Source of the DNA: Nectonema munidae
Taxonomy: Eukaryota > Nematomorpha > Nectonematoida > Nectonematidae
DNA: 64,000 nt
Assembly: GCA_030549495.1 (NCBI GenBank)
Contig: JAUIRK010000312.1
Span: forward strand, 62,001 to 126,000
Direction: 5' to 3'
Part shown: positions 34,746-46,052 of the stretch, piece after piece
Layout of the letters: each line of letters opens with the position of its first letter
How positions within the stretch are numbered: the first letter of the stretch is position 1
Notes under the pieces: generated by a model
Told to the model about the DNA's origin: nothing
What the model saw: the letters and a program-made list of their open reading frames with translations, nothing else
Database searches by the model: none
Translations under genes and position numbers: made by a program

Positions 34746-36413
34746 GTTAAATCAATATCTACTTTAAATACAACCAAATAAATTCCAAATAACTGTTCAA
34801 ATGATCTAATTCCCTAAAAAATTTATCGTCAAATAGGGAAAATATATTGTAAATTGGATTATTACATCACAAATTAAAAAAACTAATTTTATATACTTTT
34901 TTTACATCAAGACTTGTAATGTTCACATATGGGAACGTCTTCATATTTTAAAGGGAGTTTTATAAAAAAAAATTGAGCATTTTTTTCTTTTTCTTAAATC
35001 TCATATTATTATTATTATTAGTAGCATGAAAAGGCTGACTTTTCGGGGATGGAACAGTAGAAAGATTTAGCGAATATCATCAACCCTATCTTATTTAACA
35101 TACATATACCTGTTCTGTAATTAATCTAATGTAAAAAAGGATGTTATACATACCGAAAATGATTCTAAAGAAGATGGAGGATGAGCTCAACATCGGATGA
35201 GGAGAGATTAGCAAAAATAGAGCTGCTTCACTTGAATCCCCAAATCAAGTTGATCTTCAATTTGTTTGGCGCGTAGCAGTTGTTGTTTGCATTGCTTGTG
35301 TTGTAGCAACTAGGTGCATGTGTATGCGTGGATGTGTTGTTCAGGAGGGAGATCTGAGAAAAAATGAAATATACACCAATTGAAAATTATTTTATTGCAT
35401 TGTTATTATTAGAAAGTGTTTCCTGCAATAATATACCTCATGATGCCATTTACAAACACTTTGCTGAGAGACATGATTGATCCTTAACCAGGTGAGATTG
35501 TGTTGCATGCAAGTGTATATGTGAGATGAAATCAAATTGGTATACGCATTTCTAAATACATCAACAAATGAAAAGAAAACCAAGAGTTGTTAGTTCCCAA
35601 AAAAGAGTTTAACGCTCCATAAGGCGTTGTTTGAAGTTTCTCGAAGGGTCGTAGAGGATGTGAGAATTAAAGGAAATCACAGAGATGTAGTTTTGTGGCA
35701 CGTGCTTGTTCTAACCAATGAGAAACAGTGAAAGAGATATCAACCACGGGGCGCACATCCAGTGTTTTCAGGGGATGTGTGCGAAAATGAAAGTTTTTTA
35801 GGGATCGATTATTACATAGAGATTGAAAGGGGATTGGTTATGTTAAGGAGAATCAATAAAAATTTCTAGGCAGGAAAAAGCGATATAGGCATGAAAGTTG
35901 TGTTTTACATTAGTATATAAACAAATGAAATATTATTTTAAAGGTAAATATCTCATCATTAGAAATGCAAAAAATGATTTCATATTTTTATTAAACCTAG
36001 GGGTCGTACACAAAGCAAATAATGTATGAAGGGGTCGACATGTTATAAAGTTTGAAGACCCCTGATCAGGGCTGTATTAAGGAGGAAGGGAGCGGGGGGG
36101 GGCAATTTCCCGGGGCGACACAACTAGGGGGCGCCATTTTATTGCCCAGTCAACAACCTTAGGGGGTGGGACTTGGAGAGGTTAAAAAATTTTCCTTTTA
36201 AGGTTTCCACCAAGACAACTGAGGAAACTTCAAGAAGAGTAATGTAGCTGGGATAAACTCCCAGGTTGTATGTTGCCCTAGCAGCAGGGACGATTATTGG
36301 ATCAATTCCAATAATTTTCTAAAAGTACTCTATGCACTATGGGGCAGGCCCGCCTCCAAACTCTGGCTCTTATGAGCATTAAGAAAGAAGTTCTCGATTG
36401 TGTTGATTTTGAT
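34746..36413. other. AT-rich DNA with assorted MITE termini
   Basis: An ATT microsatellite lies at about 35,006-35,020. Toward the right there are pieces of repeat ends: GGGGCGCACATCCAGTG at about 35,748, a hAT-like right end GTTTGAAGACCCCTG at about 36,050-36,064, and immediately after it a left end CAGGGCTGTATTAAGG at 36,067 followed by a G run. The last resembles in reverse complement CCTTGATACGGCCCTG at 43,759-43,774, so a family with CAGGGCYGTATYAAGG ends exists. I see no gene. Confidence 0.4.
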
Positions 36414-36476
36414 GGTGCTACGACATTTCATCACGCGACATTTCATCACAACGACATTTCATCACACGACACTAGG

Positions 36477-37151
36477 GTGTCCACCCAGGGATTCCTCGTC
36501 CTCGAGTCCCCGGGGAATCGTGAAATTTCAAAATCCTCGTCCTCGAAAAAAATTTTTAAATTTCCTGGGGGAATTTTTGAAAAATTTTTTTTGTCGAATC
36601 CGACGACAAAAATATCGAAGTAACGGAGAAGAAAGATGAAAGATTAATCGTTAGCAACCAAAAAACAGAGAAGAAAAGCGTGAAGGAGGAATTGGACGAA
36701 TTTCTGAAGATTAATGAAAATGAAGAACGTGAAACTAAAAGCAAGATTTCAAGCATAGAGGAAATAATGAAAAAAACATTTGACCTTTATTTAGAAACAA
36801 ATAGGAGGCCCGAAGTTTTAGAAACTTTATTCAAAAATTTAAAGAGCATAAAACCAACTTCTGTGGATGCCGAAAGAGTGTTTTCGTCAATGGGTTATTT
36901 TTCTACAAAAATAAGAAACCAGTTGAATGATGAAACTTTGAACGCTCTAATTTTTCTTAGATATTTTTTTAAAATATATATCTTTTATGCATTAAAATTT
37001 TTTTCAATAAAAATCTTATATGAGACTTTTAAATTTTCTTTTCTGAACAGCTTTTACTGTAAAAAATCGCTTTTTCTTCCCCTGGGAAATTTTCAAAAAT
37101 TACGAGGTCCTCGTTCCCCGGGGAATGAAAAAAAGACCTTAAAGTGGACAC
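36477..37151 (+). mobile_element. Internally deleted hAT element (675 bp)
   Basis: Terminal inverted repeats are GTGTCCAC at 36,477-36,484 and GTGGACAC at 37,144-37,151. Subterminal sequence on both sides contains the CCTCG-TC-TCG...CCCCGGGGAAT motif in inverted orientation. Flanking CACTA occurs on both sides, a degraded target duplication. It has inserted into the left array of the foldback-like element at 36,414-38,209. It keeps only the C-terminal part of a transposase. The remnant at 54,662-55,085 is from a related family. Confidence 0.75.
36596..36970 (+). pseudogene. hAT transposase C-terminal domain, truncated
   Basis: One open frame of about 125 codons from 36,596 runs through an acidic and lysine-rich stretch (EELDEFLKINENEE) into a clear hAT dimerisation domain: SIKPTSVDAERVFSSMGYF, then STKIRNQLNDETLNALIFL. 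The DDE catalytic core and zinc finger are absent. The frame continues into AT-rich non-coding sequence to 37,258, which I exclude. It cannot be active. Confidence 0.85.
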
Positions 37152-38314
37152 ACTACACGACACTTCATCACGCGACATTTCATCACACACAACTCCATTT
37201 CATTACAACAACGCTTCATCATACAACATTTCATGACATAAAACTGTTAATTTTATAAAAAAAAAACGAACAGTATTTTTCATTAAAAATAAAAATTCTA
37301 TTTTTGTATTAGCTTAAAAAATATTAATATTTATTTATTTGAATCTAAAACAATATTTTTCTCTAAAATTTATATTAAATAAACAAAATGTTAATTTAGT
37401 TTTGTCAAATGCTTTGACAAAACTGAAGTTGTTTGTAATATTTGGAATCGGTAGATCCCTAAAAAAACCTTACTCCAGTAATGAAAAATGATGAATAACA
37501 CATGAACTCTTTCTCTTTTATTTCATTTATTTAATTACATTTAAACATGAAATTTCAAGAATGAGAGTATCATCATTTTATTTACCTCAAAAAACAATAA
37601 GAAAAATAATAACGAAAAATAAAACATTTTATTGTTGAAAATGTTGGTTTTGGGAAAGAAATCACACGCTTCCCTAAAGTTGTAATAAACGTGTTACATC
37701 TTTTTTTTGATACTATGCACATCGCCAACGAATAGAGGTATCTTTGTTTTCTCGATGTTTATAATATTCGCAATTTTTGAATATCACGGTTTCTTTTCTT
37801 TTAGAAGTTGTTCCAAAATTACAGAAATATTCTATTGTATTGTTTTCCATTATAATTATTTTTCAAGTGCAAAAACTTTATGATTTAAGCAACAGAGAAT
37901 AAACAGAAAGGAAAACGAAAATAAAGTTAAGTTATTTTTAAAAAGAAAAGAACTAACAAGGAAGTGTTGGTGAACAGAAGGGGCATAAAAATTTAAGAAG
38001 ATTACTACATCATACCCAGGTAAAAAAGTATTAGTATATGCTCTAATACTTCCTATATGGATTAATATTGTATAATAAACTTTTAATCCTTTACAACAAA
38101 CAACCCATGCATATGATGAAGTGTCGTGTGATGAAGTGTCGTTATGATGAAATGTGGTGTGATGAACTTTCGTGTGATGAAGTGTCGTGTGATGAAATGT
38201 CATAAGACCATTTTGACGAAGTCACCGATAATTTTGCAGCTGCTAAAACACGAAAAATGAACATCTAATGGAGACTATCTTCGACTCAGTCAGTATATAT
38301 TTGAATTATGTGGC

Positions 38315-40672
38315 TTAACCCATTAAACCCCAACCCTTTATATTTCAAAATATTTGACAAAAATATATATTTATTTTATTTATTAAAATAAAAAAAAATT
38401 CAAAAAATAATATGCCATCTTATCAAACTTGACTGTCCCCATTTGGGAACAATGGGGTTAAGCATATATTTTCTTTCATATGAAAATCGGTAGCTCTATT
38501 GATTTGAATGATAAACAGAAGAACAAAGATTATGCAAACGTTCTTTGCACACGGCACATTCCAATCTTGCATTTTTTTACAGACTCTACACCTTCCCTGA
38601 TTTTTGCTTTTTTGCAGATAATGAGAGTGTGCTACTATTTTTACTCTTTTACCAAGAGGTCCACTTCTTTCTACTGATCTTGGGTTTTTGATCAGACTTA
38701 AAACAATTGATCTTGTAAACTCTAATTGATCCATTTTGCCACCAGTTGCTCGATGAACTTTCCATGAAGCTATTCTCATTATCGAAAAGCAATTTATGAT
38801 CAACGATCCACACCATATTTTCCAAGATATATTTGGACGGTAGCATCCTACCGCTTGATCTAAGAGATCTACACCTCCCATATGGCGATTATAAGAATTG
38901 ATCAAGTATGGCTGTATACTTTCTTTTTGTCTTCTTTAGACCATCTCAACACATTGCACAAAGGCTCAATATTTTCAAAGTTCGTTGCCAAATTCACATC
39001 TTTATTGTCCTTACCATTTTACTATCAACACATCGGCATCGTAAGATGCTATAAAATCCCCTCTTTTTGATTTTCGCAAAGTATTTTCACTAAAGTTGCA
39101 ATTATTCATTCTATTCTCTCTTATTGTGCCAGTTGCTCTTATGTTTTTACTTTTCAAATATTTCAATAAAGAGTAAGAAGTAAAAAAATTATCAAAGTAA
39201 AAACAATGTTTTGATGGATCAATGTTACTTTTTTTTATCAAGTCGGTAATAACACTCACCCCCAAACCACCGGTTTTTTTCTTACCATCAGCGCCACTAT
39301 ATCAACTCTAATTGGAAAACCCGATGATGTTGCCATAACCCAATTTTTAAATCCAAATCTTATAGGTTTTCCTCTTATAAACATCTTGCAAGAGTGACGC
39401 CCAAAATAAGGAATCATCTGTTCGTCAATTGATATCTCTCTTTCCATACTTCCAAAAAAACTTAAAACACTATTTATATGAGAATACAAAGGCGCAATTT
39501 TATTTCCAGCTTCTATGCAACAGTTGTTTTTCAAATGAAAATATTTTTTAATTTGTTCAAATCTATTTCTAGAAATAGAGTTAGAAACAAGCGGAACTTC
39601 AAGATCTTGTTGTTTCGACCAATACAATTTTTGTCGAGGAACATGATGATAGCCTGATAAAATTATTATACCTAAAAAAATATCCAACTCTTCACTTTCT
39701 ATATCAAAATTTTGATCATTGTTTTGCATAGCATACCTTTTAGTTTCTTTCAAAATCAGGTTTTTCAAATTGTATTGAAGGTTTTTTTCTGAAAATTTCG
39801 ATTGGCTCTTTATTTATGAATTCTGAAAATTTATCAGCAAAATTAAACGCAGTTTTACAAAAATTCATCAAAAGGTGTATTAGAAGCTTGAAACCAGTTA
39901 GGCTTTATTTTGGAATCATGTGAAAAATCATCTCCTAAAGAATGAACTTCCACTCTTCCTGACACTTCAGAAGAAATAAAAATTTTTTTAGGAAATTCTT
40001 GATCGTCATCTGCTTCATCATCAGTGATAATTTTATCGGCATCTTCGGGGGGTAACAAAACTAAGTCTAAATCACCTTCAACTTTTTCAGAAAGAATAGC
40101 TATTTTATCAAACGCTTCATCAAGATATAAAAAATTTTCTTTATTCTCCATTTTAAAATTTATACAATTTTATCTCTAAAAAAACTGAAAATTAAAAAAG
40201 CCAACATATATTAATAAAAATATCTTATAAAATTTGAAATATACTAGTTTATATTTTTTTCATTCAACATAGTTTATAAATTTGTATCACTGATAGTACC
40301 ATTGTGGAACAAATTGTAAATAAAGAGATCTAGAATACTTAGCTCATTGATTTTCAAAAATAGTCCATATTCTTATTATCTCTAGACATATTTCTTACAT
40401 TCTATAGAAAATTTTTTTTTTGATTTTATAAATTTAATAGTTTTTAAACTAAATTGTAATAACAACTAAAAAATTTTTAAAACCGAGTTTATTTTTAGTA
40501 TAAAATTGCGCTTTAGAAAAGTATAAAAAAAAAGTTTTTTGTTATTTTATAAAAAATAAAGCATTTAAGATATTATTTTATATATATTGCTTAAATTTTT
40601 TTTTTAAAACCTCAATAAATTTTGTTTGTAAAAAGTGTTCCCAATTGGGAACATTGGGGCTAAATGGGTTAA
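38315..40672 (-). mobile_element. Near full-length piggyBac element (about 2.36 kb)
   Basis: TTAA flanks lie at 38,315-38,318 and 40,669-40,672. Inner ends are CCCATTAAACCCCAA on the left and CCCATTTAGCCCCAA in reverse complement on the right. A subterminal inverted motif GGGAACA-TGGGG appears next to both ends (about 38,440-38,460 and 40,645-40,660). The transposase is encoded on the minus strand between 40,151 and 38,423. Both ends and all three catalytic blocks are retained, so this is a recently dead copy. Its ends resemble those of the TTAA MITEs at 9.6, 34.7 and 50.3 kb. Confidence 0.9.
38423..40151 (-). pseudogene. piggyBac transposase (DDE_Tnp_1_7), frameshifted
   Basis: Reading from 40,151 downward, there is an acidic N-terminus of about 98 codons. 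Then comes a 170-codon frame with SIDEQMIPYFGRHSCK, containing the first catalytic Asp of the piggyBac DDD triad, and KPIRFGFKNWVMA. A third frame has CFYFDNFFTSYSLL with the second Asp. A fourth frame has NRHMGGVDLLDQAVGCYR with the third Asp and ends in a cysteine-containing tail (GRCRVCKK...VPCAKNVC), the start of the C-terminal cross-brace domain. Frame breaks lie near 39,850-39,770, 39,260 and 39,010-38,905. No catalytic Asp appears lost; inactivation is by frame shifts. Confidence 0.9.
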
Positions 40673-41727
40673 TAAAAATGTGAGGATTTTTTGGTAATGT
40701 TGCACTATCCGTGCATTGATGAAAAGCAATTTTAATTGGAAAGAAGTTGTCCAATGATATAATGCTTTCATATGTCAATCTTTTCTTGAATGCGATTATA
40801 GTTTGAGTATCGCACTATACGTGCATTGTAGCAAATACAGTCTATGTCTGCCTCCATAATACGAGTATATCTACATGATACATATATAGTGCGATGTAAC
40901 GTGTCTATGCATAATGCTGTGATGAAGAGATGATGAGATGTATGAGACAAGGGACGCTCTCTTATACTATATGGGTTACCAACACAAATCTTTTTAGATT
41001 CATCATACACACTTGAGTTATAACAACAGTGAAGGAGAGGGTATTTCACAAATGTTATTGCGTCTTGAAAATTCAATAACTCTTGATTTCAGCACAAATT
41101 TAATATTGTCTTCCTCTTTTTAAATATCTCGTCCATGTTGATGTTGCACTATGCCTGTATTATCCATAATACTGGTCTTCAATTTGTATGTGTGTGTATG
41201 TGTATAGTAGTGAAGAGAGAGAAACACACATCGCACTATATGTGTATCATGTAGATCAGTGGTTCCCAACATTTTTTATCCCGTTCCCCCTTTTTTATTC
41301 ACTTTTTTACCTGTGGACCCCTACAACTGAATAGTTTGAGCCAACAAAATTAATCAAAGATTTTATTCAAAGATGATTCTAGTCCTCTGATTAAATCGTA
41401 TGCTTATTCATATGAAATCAGAGAAATCGTAAAGCCTGACATAAAATGTGAATAAAATTTTTTTCAATTAAAATATAAATTTTTCAAAAATATTGTAACT
41501 AATAAAAAGCATATATAAACATTCTAAATATAAAACTTTAGAAAAGGAAAGAAAATATTTATTTAAAAAAGCTCTAAATATATATATTTATATTGATTTG
41601 GAAAATAGAAGTATATTAAAGGAGATTCAGCATAAGTAGTTTGAAGTTGAATTTCCATGGACCCCTTCAAATTCTTCCATGGACCCCTAGGGGGGTTCTA
41701 GGAAAAAAAAGGCATGTTGAAAAAAAA

Positions 41728-43404
41728 GGCCTTTACTACATCATACCACTTTGCAGCAAAAGATAATTACAGTGACGTCACGCTGACATCGCTAAGCTGG
41801 CAATTTCAAAGTTGTTGCAAATCATATTGCAGTGGCATACTACTGCTACATCGCTCCTAAGGCATGCAAAACCTCTCTGCAGCAATAAACAGACTTTTTG
41901 CCCGCATGCAACATCAATACAAATCAGAGTTTTAAAAAATAAAACAAACAAATTTACATAAATATCAAATTTACATATAACATATCTTCATATATCTAAA
42001 AAAATTATTTCAATTTTTCTTACACATCAAAATAAAAAAATTCCATTATATACCTTTTCAAATGTTATTTTATAAAATATTTATTAAAAAAATGAAATAT
42101 ATACATAATATCAAATTTTTACCTAATTAATTAAATAGGGTAAATTAGTATAACTTTATAATAAATTCTAACATATTTTTTACCACTATAAAATTTTCAA
42201 CTATATCTAAAAGATGAAATAAAAATAAGTTAAAATAAAACTTTATTAATTTTGAAATTATTTTAACAAAGAATCTAAGAAAAAGGAATATGATTGTCGT
42301 TAATTTTTAAAAAATTAATTTCATCAAACTCATTTCCTTCTATTTGAAGACTTTTAGACTTCATTATTAATGAAGAAACTTTTTTTAAATATGAAAGAAC
42401 ATCTTTTGTTGCAAAAAATCTTCTTTGGCTTCTTTTAAAAACTTTTCTTCATCTTCTCTTGAAGCAGCTAATCTTTTTCCACATTCAATTTGGTCGATTT
42501 CTTTTCTTATTTTTGTTTCTTCTTTTTTAAAAAATTAAAGAACTTCCCAAATATTTGGGTGCTCAACGGGTAATGAACTTCGTAAGCTTAAATATAAGAA
42601 AAAATGCATAACTTTTTTTTACCCATTATGCCAACCCTCGAAGTGATTATTAGTTCTAACTTTTCTATCAAAAACATTCCATATATTTGGAGGAAAGCAC
42701 TATAACGATGTTTTTTCAAAATACTTAAAAAAATCTTTCAAAAAAATTTTTTATTGTCAAAACTTTAATTCTTCTATAAATAATATCAACCTAAACACAT
42801 AAATTATTAATGATCAATAAAAGTCCAAATAAAATTTTAACTTTTACTTGATTTGGAGGAAGAAACGCAAGAAACAAAATAAGTCTTACTGTAAATCGAA
42901 AAGTTTCATTCTTACAGTATTTAGTTTTTGTTGTTTTAGCTGTAACAATTCATAAATTAATTAATTAAAAAATAAAATGAAAAAATCTTACTTTCTTTTT
43001 TTTTATAATATGTGAAACCTCCAATTATTTGTACCATTTCACACAGAAAAATAAGATTAACAATGAAAAATAAACAAAACAGAACCAAACAAATGAAGTA
43101 GTGAAAACAGGATTAAACAGGATTTGTATATACTTACTCATACACCGGAAAATTATAGCTAATCCCAATATCTGCAACTTTTTCAATTTGTTATTATACT
43201 TTTTACAATCCTTAGAAACTACCCTAATTGAATTCAGTTCTTCCTTGTTTCCTGCATTAGAAGTTCTAATGCATGTGTTAGTAGTGGTGTAGTAGTAGCT
43301 ACTAACACGACATTTGCATATACTGCAATTATCAGCTTAGCGATGTCAGCATAACGCTTCTCTAATTATCTTTTGCTGCAAAGTGGTATGATGAAGAAAA
43401 AGCC
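41728..43404 (-). mobile_element. Mutator-like element (about 1.7 kb) nested in hAT
   Basis: Inverted arms of about 75 bp face each other: CATCATACCACTTTGCAGCA, then AAAGATAATTA, then GCTGACATCGCTAAGCTG on the left (41,738-41,800) and the inverse on the right (43,330-43,395). A transposase scrap on the minus strand inside places it with Mutator-like elements. The exact termini are blurred by A and T runs. AAAAAGGCC and AAAAAGCC on the two sides could be a target duplication but I am not sure. Confidence 0.65.
42360..42707 (-). pseudogene. Mutator-like (MULE) transposase C-terminal scrap
   Basis: Reading downward from about 42,705, the frame gives CFPPNIWNVFDRKVRTNNHFEGWHN-type sequence, then after a small break LPVEHPNIWEVL, a stop, and FFKKEETKIRKEIDQ followed by a charged helix-like stretch. 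RTNNxxEGWHN followed by HPNIWxxxxFxKKE is characteristic of the C-terminal region of animal MULE transposases. The catalytic domain and zinc finger are gone. It was too broken to appear as one frame. Confidence 0.7.
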
Positions 43405-43646
43405 TTTTTTTTCCGGTTACCCCATAGGGGTCCATGGACCCCCGGTTGGGAACCACTGATGTAGATAGATATACTCGTATTATGGAGGCAGGCATAGACT
43501 GTATTTGCTACAATACACGTATAGTGCGATACTCAAACTATAATCGCAATCAAGAAAAGATTGACATATGAAAGCATTATATCATTGAACAACTTCTTTC
43601 CAATTAAAATTGCTTTTCATCAATGCACGGATAGTGCAACATTACC

Positions 43647-44192
43647 CATTTTTTTCTAAATCACTTTTTAAGCCAGAATGGGGTGGGGATGAGTGAGAAA
43701 AGAAGGAGCAAGAGATGAGGGGCTCCATTCACGACCTATGTCCTGGGGCGCCACGATCCCTTGATACGGCCCTGCATCGGATCTAAAGTAATTGAAATAA
43801 AATATGTAAAAAGAGTAACTAAAAAACAAGACATAATAAACCATTATTATTATTATTGCAAATACCCAATATATTTCAGCTTACTATATTAACCCTATAT
43901 ATAGATTTTTGGTAAAAATTTAGTTCCATCAATACACCAAACATTTTTCAAAAATGAAAATTTGTGTTGAGAAAAAAATAGTTTTCAATCGTACATTTTG
44001 TAACATTTGAATACTTTAATTTTTTCAAGTCAAGAAATTTTTTTCAATAGCTATTTGGGAATGAATATTTTGACTAGCTATTCAGTTTAAAAGCAAAAAT
44101 ACTCTATTTGTTTAATATTTGAGCAGAGATATTTTTTATAATGTTCGATTGTTAAATTTTATAACTAACACTGTACATAATCAAATCACTTT
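43647..44192. other. AT-rich DNA with a MITE right terminus
   Basis: GGGGCGCCACGATCCC then CCTTGATACGGCCCTG ends at 43,774 and looks like the right terminus of the family whose left end lies at 36,067. The matching left end for this copy is not visible. The rest is anonymous. Confidence 0.4.
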
Positions 44193-44660
44193 TTTAAGAG
44201 GGGGGGGGGGGGGGGTGCGAAGGTCATTTTCGCCCCCCCCCTCGCCTCCCGGATGTTCGCCCCTGATATATAAGTCCTCATTCATTGTTGACGTTAAGCT
44301 TAATAGGACGGGGGTTAAAGTTTACATTAAGCTTAATTAAGAATTAAATAGAATAGACAAGAGAGCAGTAAGAATTCAGAAAAATTTGTTGTCTTTTTTG
44401 GAAGACGCTTAAAAGTCCGCCCCTCCGATAATTTCAAGGATGTGCGCCCCTGAATCAATCACATTTTTTTTATATAAACATCACAGGGTGTCTAGTAGAC
44501 TCTTTTCCTTCAGACTACATTCTAGTTGTTTCCTCTATCAATCAAATATTCTTACATCAATTCATGTAGTGTGCCTGATAGCCTACTTCATTTTCAATTG
44601 AAAAACCTATTCGCCCCTCCCCCAACAATTTTGGATTTTTTAAACTAGTGTATAAAAAAC
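44193..44660. repeat. Pieces of the CAGGGGCGCACATCC repeat family
   Basis: A right end with a 16-base G run and a C run folding back on each other (44,200-44,235) leads to CCCGGATGTTCGCCCCTG at about 44,264. A second right end, AGGATGTGCGCCCCTG, ends at about 44,453. It is immediately followed by the internal sequence also seen at 6,455-6,700 and 8,560-8,810 (TCTAGTAGACTCTTT, CCCAACAATTTTGGATTTT). The order suggests at least two truncated, joined copies. Confidence 0.6.
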
Positions 44661-45839
44661 TAAAAACAAGTGTATTTAAAAGTTTTTTTAAATACACTAG
44701 TTTTAACTAGCATATATGTTTTTTTTTCAATTTCCAAATTTTGGCGTTAAAAAATGACGTCAATTTTACCACATTAAAATTTTGATCGAATTTTGCCAAA
44801 AATTGGAGCTTTAAAATAAAAACGACTTTCTAATTTATTTTTTGCACAACTCTTTCTCTACAAGTTGATGTAAAAAAATCTATATTTGTACATTAAATTT
44901 TTGGCAAAAAAAACTCAAATAAGGTAACTTTGACAAATTTTTCGATTTTTTAAAATTTGATTAAAAATATAAAAAAAATTACATAATCGTGTGCTAAATA
45001 TATGAAAATATAAAATGCAGAAATTTTTAGGATAGGTCCTATTAAATTTAAATTTAGACATTTTTGATTGGCTAATATTATATAATTAATATATAATATT
45101 ATATTATATAAAATAATATATTAATTTTTACATTAAAAAGTATATAATATGAATTTTTAACATAAAACCTTAAATTTTTTAAAAAATATTTTTTTGTTTT
45201 TTTATTTTCAATTTCATCTTTTTGGCATTAAAAATTGGCCGAAAATAGATGTTTTATTTCTTTTTAAGAAAATATTTAAATTTTTTTTTAGATATTTATA
45301 AAGCTTTCTTTTCTCTACAATTTAGTTGAAATAATTTACATTTTTATTAATCAATTTTCCTGCAGGGAGTTAGTCGTAGAGAGTAGACAAACATTTTTAA
45401 CTTAAAACTGATAATGATATCCAATTTTTACAAAAATAAATAACTTTTTTGCATCATTTTATTACTAAATCATGCTATATAATTTACATTTAAAGATTTT
45501 AAACTCACTTTTTTTATTTTAATATACATAAGCCATGCCCACATTTAAGCAAAAATTAACTTGAAATAAATTTTTAACATTTTTTTCAAAATATTTTTCA
45601 TTTTCAAACTAAGCCCATCTTAAGGAACATCCTTTTACCTACATTTTACAAGTTATAACTTTTTTGAAAAAATATAAAAATAATTTTTTTCAAGTCTTTG
45701 AACAATATGCAGAATTTTCCTATTTTTCACGATATTTTAGTTTGTAAAGTGAATATTTACATATATTTTTTTCAATTTATTTTACATGTTCATAAAATAT
45801 ACCTAATATTTAAACATGTAACGGTGAAAAAATGAGATC
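44661..45839. other. Extremely AT-rich spacer with small hairpins
   Basis: A hairpin-like inverted repeat (GTGTATTTAAAA / TTTTAAATACAC) lies at about 44,672-44,702, and an AT-only stretch at 45,078-45,150. No coding signal. Composition changes abruptly to a richer, protein-like sequence at about 45,840, where the viral insert begins. Confidence 0.55.
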
Positions 45840-45857
45840 TTATGCACCAAGATCGAG

Positions 45858-46052
45858 ATGATGGAGAGGGTGGGGGAGGCGATAAAAAAGTTAAAGGATG
45901 CCATCAACGACAACTCACTGTTGTTGAAAAACTATATGAATTCGTTGATCGCGATCAACGCTAAGTTGAATGCTGGAACACGGTCTGAATTGGTTGCCAA
46001 AATGAAAGCCATGATCTTTTTGATCTTGTTTAAAATAAGTTCAAATTTTTAA
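45858..46052 (+). CDS. Short helical ORF at left edge of viral insert
   Basis: The 65-codon frame is GC-richer than its upstream flank, lysine- and leucine-rich with a likely amphipathic helix (AIKKLKDAINDNSLL), and ends in a hydrophobic stretch. Its stop codon lies in TTTTTAAGAAAAAAGG, which resembles the A-rich gene-end signal of mononegaviruses seen in antigenome sense. The broken L gene follows directly downstream on the same strand. It could be the 3' end of the viral gene preceding L, or a chance frame. I do not recognise the protein. Confidence 0.3.
   Translation: MMERVGEAIKKLKDAINDNSLLLKNYMNSLIAINAKLNAGTRSELVAKMKAMIFLILFKISSNF

Larger units (their letters stand above)
36414..38209. 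mobile_element. Foldback-like element with TTTCATCAC arrays (1.8 kb)
   Basis: The left end GGTGCTACGACATTTCATCAC and the right end, in reverse complement, GGTCTTATGACATTTCATCAC both enter arrays of a 14-16 bp unit, roughly CGACATTTCATCACA. The left array (36,421-36,470) is interrupted by a hAT insertion and resumes at 37,156-37,240. The right array lies at 38,112-38,205 in opposite orientation. Flanks ATTTTGAT (36,406-36,413) and ATTTTGAC (38,210-38,217) give an 8-bp duplication with one mismatch; an exact 9-bp one cannot be set. The interior (37,260-38,110) is AT-rich and non-coding. Confidence 0.75.
41257..43458. mobile_element. hAT element, perfect 8-bp TSD, itself interrupted
   Basis: The left end CAGTGGTTCCCAAC (41,257) and the right end, in reverse complement, CAGTGGTTCCCAAC (43,458) match exactly. 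They are flanked by a perfect 8-bp direct repeat, ATGTAGAT, at 41,249-41,256 and 43,459-43,466. Subterminal GTGGACCCC and CCATGGACCCC motifs are typical of hAT MITEs. Most of its 2.2 kb is a further insertion (41,728-43,404), so the original hAT was roughly 0.5 kb and non-coding. Confidence 0.9.
40693..43646. mobile_element. Long palindromic GGT...ACC element with nested insertions
   Basis: The left arm starts GGTAATGTTGCACTATCC at 40,693. The right arm ends with the inverse at 43,646. Each arm is about 200 bp of nearly matching inverted sequence, and the motif GCACTAT-CGTGCAT recurs several times within the arms and the short interior (40,905-41,230). Flanks GATTTTTT and CATTTTTT give a possible 8-bp duplication. 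The right arm is split by a hAT insertion at 41,257-43,458. Without it the element would be about 750 bp. The 102-codon minus-strand frame at 40,768-41,076 lies in the arm and interior and is not a recognisable protein. Confidence 0.75.

Noticed and set aside
40768..41076. 102-codon minus-strand frame as a host gene
   Set aside because: It lies entirely in the arm and interior of the palindromic transposon, and the frame arises from repeated GCACTAT-type motifs.
36067..43774. One 7.7-kb element with CAGGGCYGTATYAAGG ends
   Set aside because: The two ends are in the right orientation, but the flanking 8 bases do not match and the interval holds several independent elements with their own boundaries. 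More likely two separate decayed copies.
45858..46052. Named viral gene product for the short frame before L
   Set aside because: The position fits a gene preceding L, but 65 codons with a generic helix and hydrophobic tail are not enough to assign an identity.
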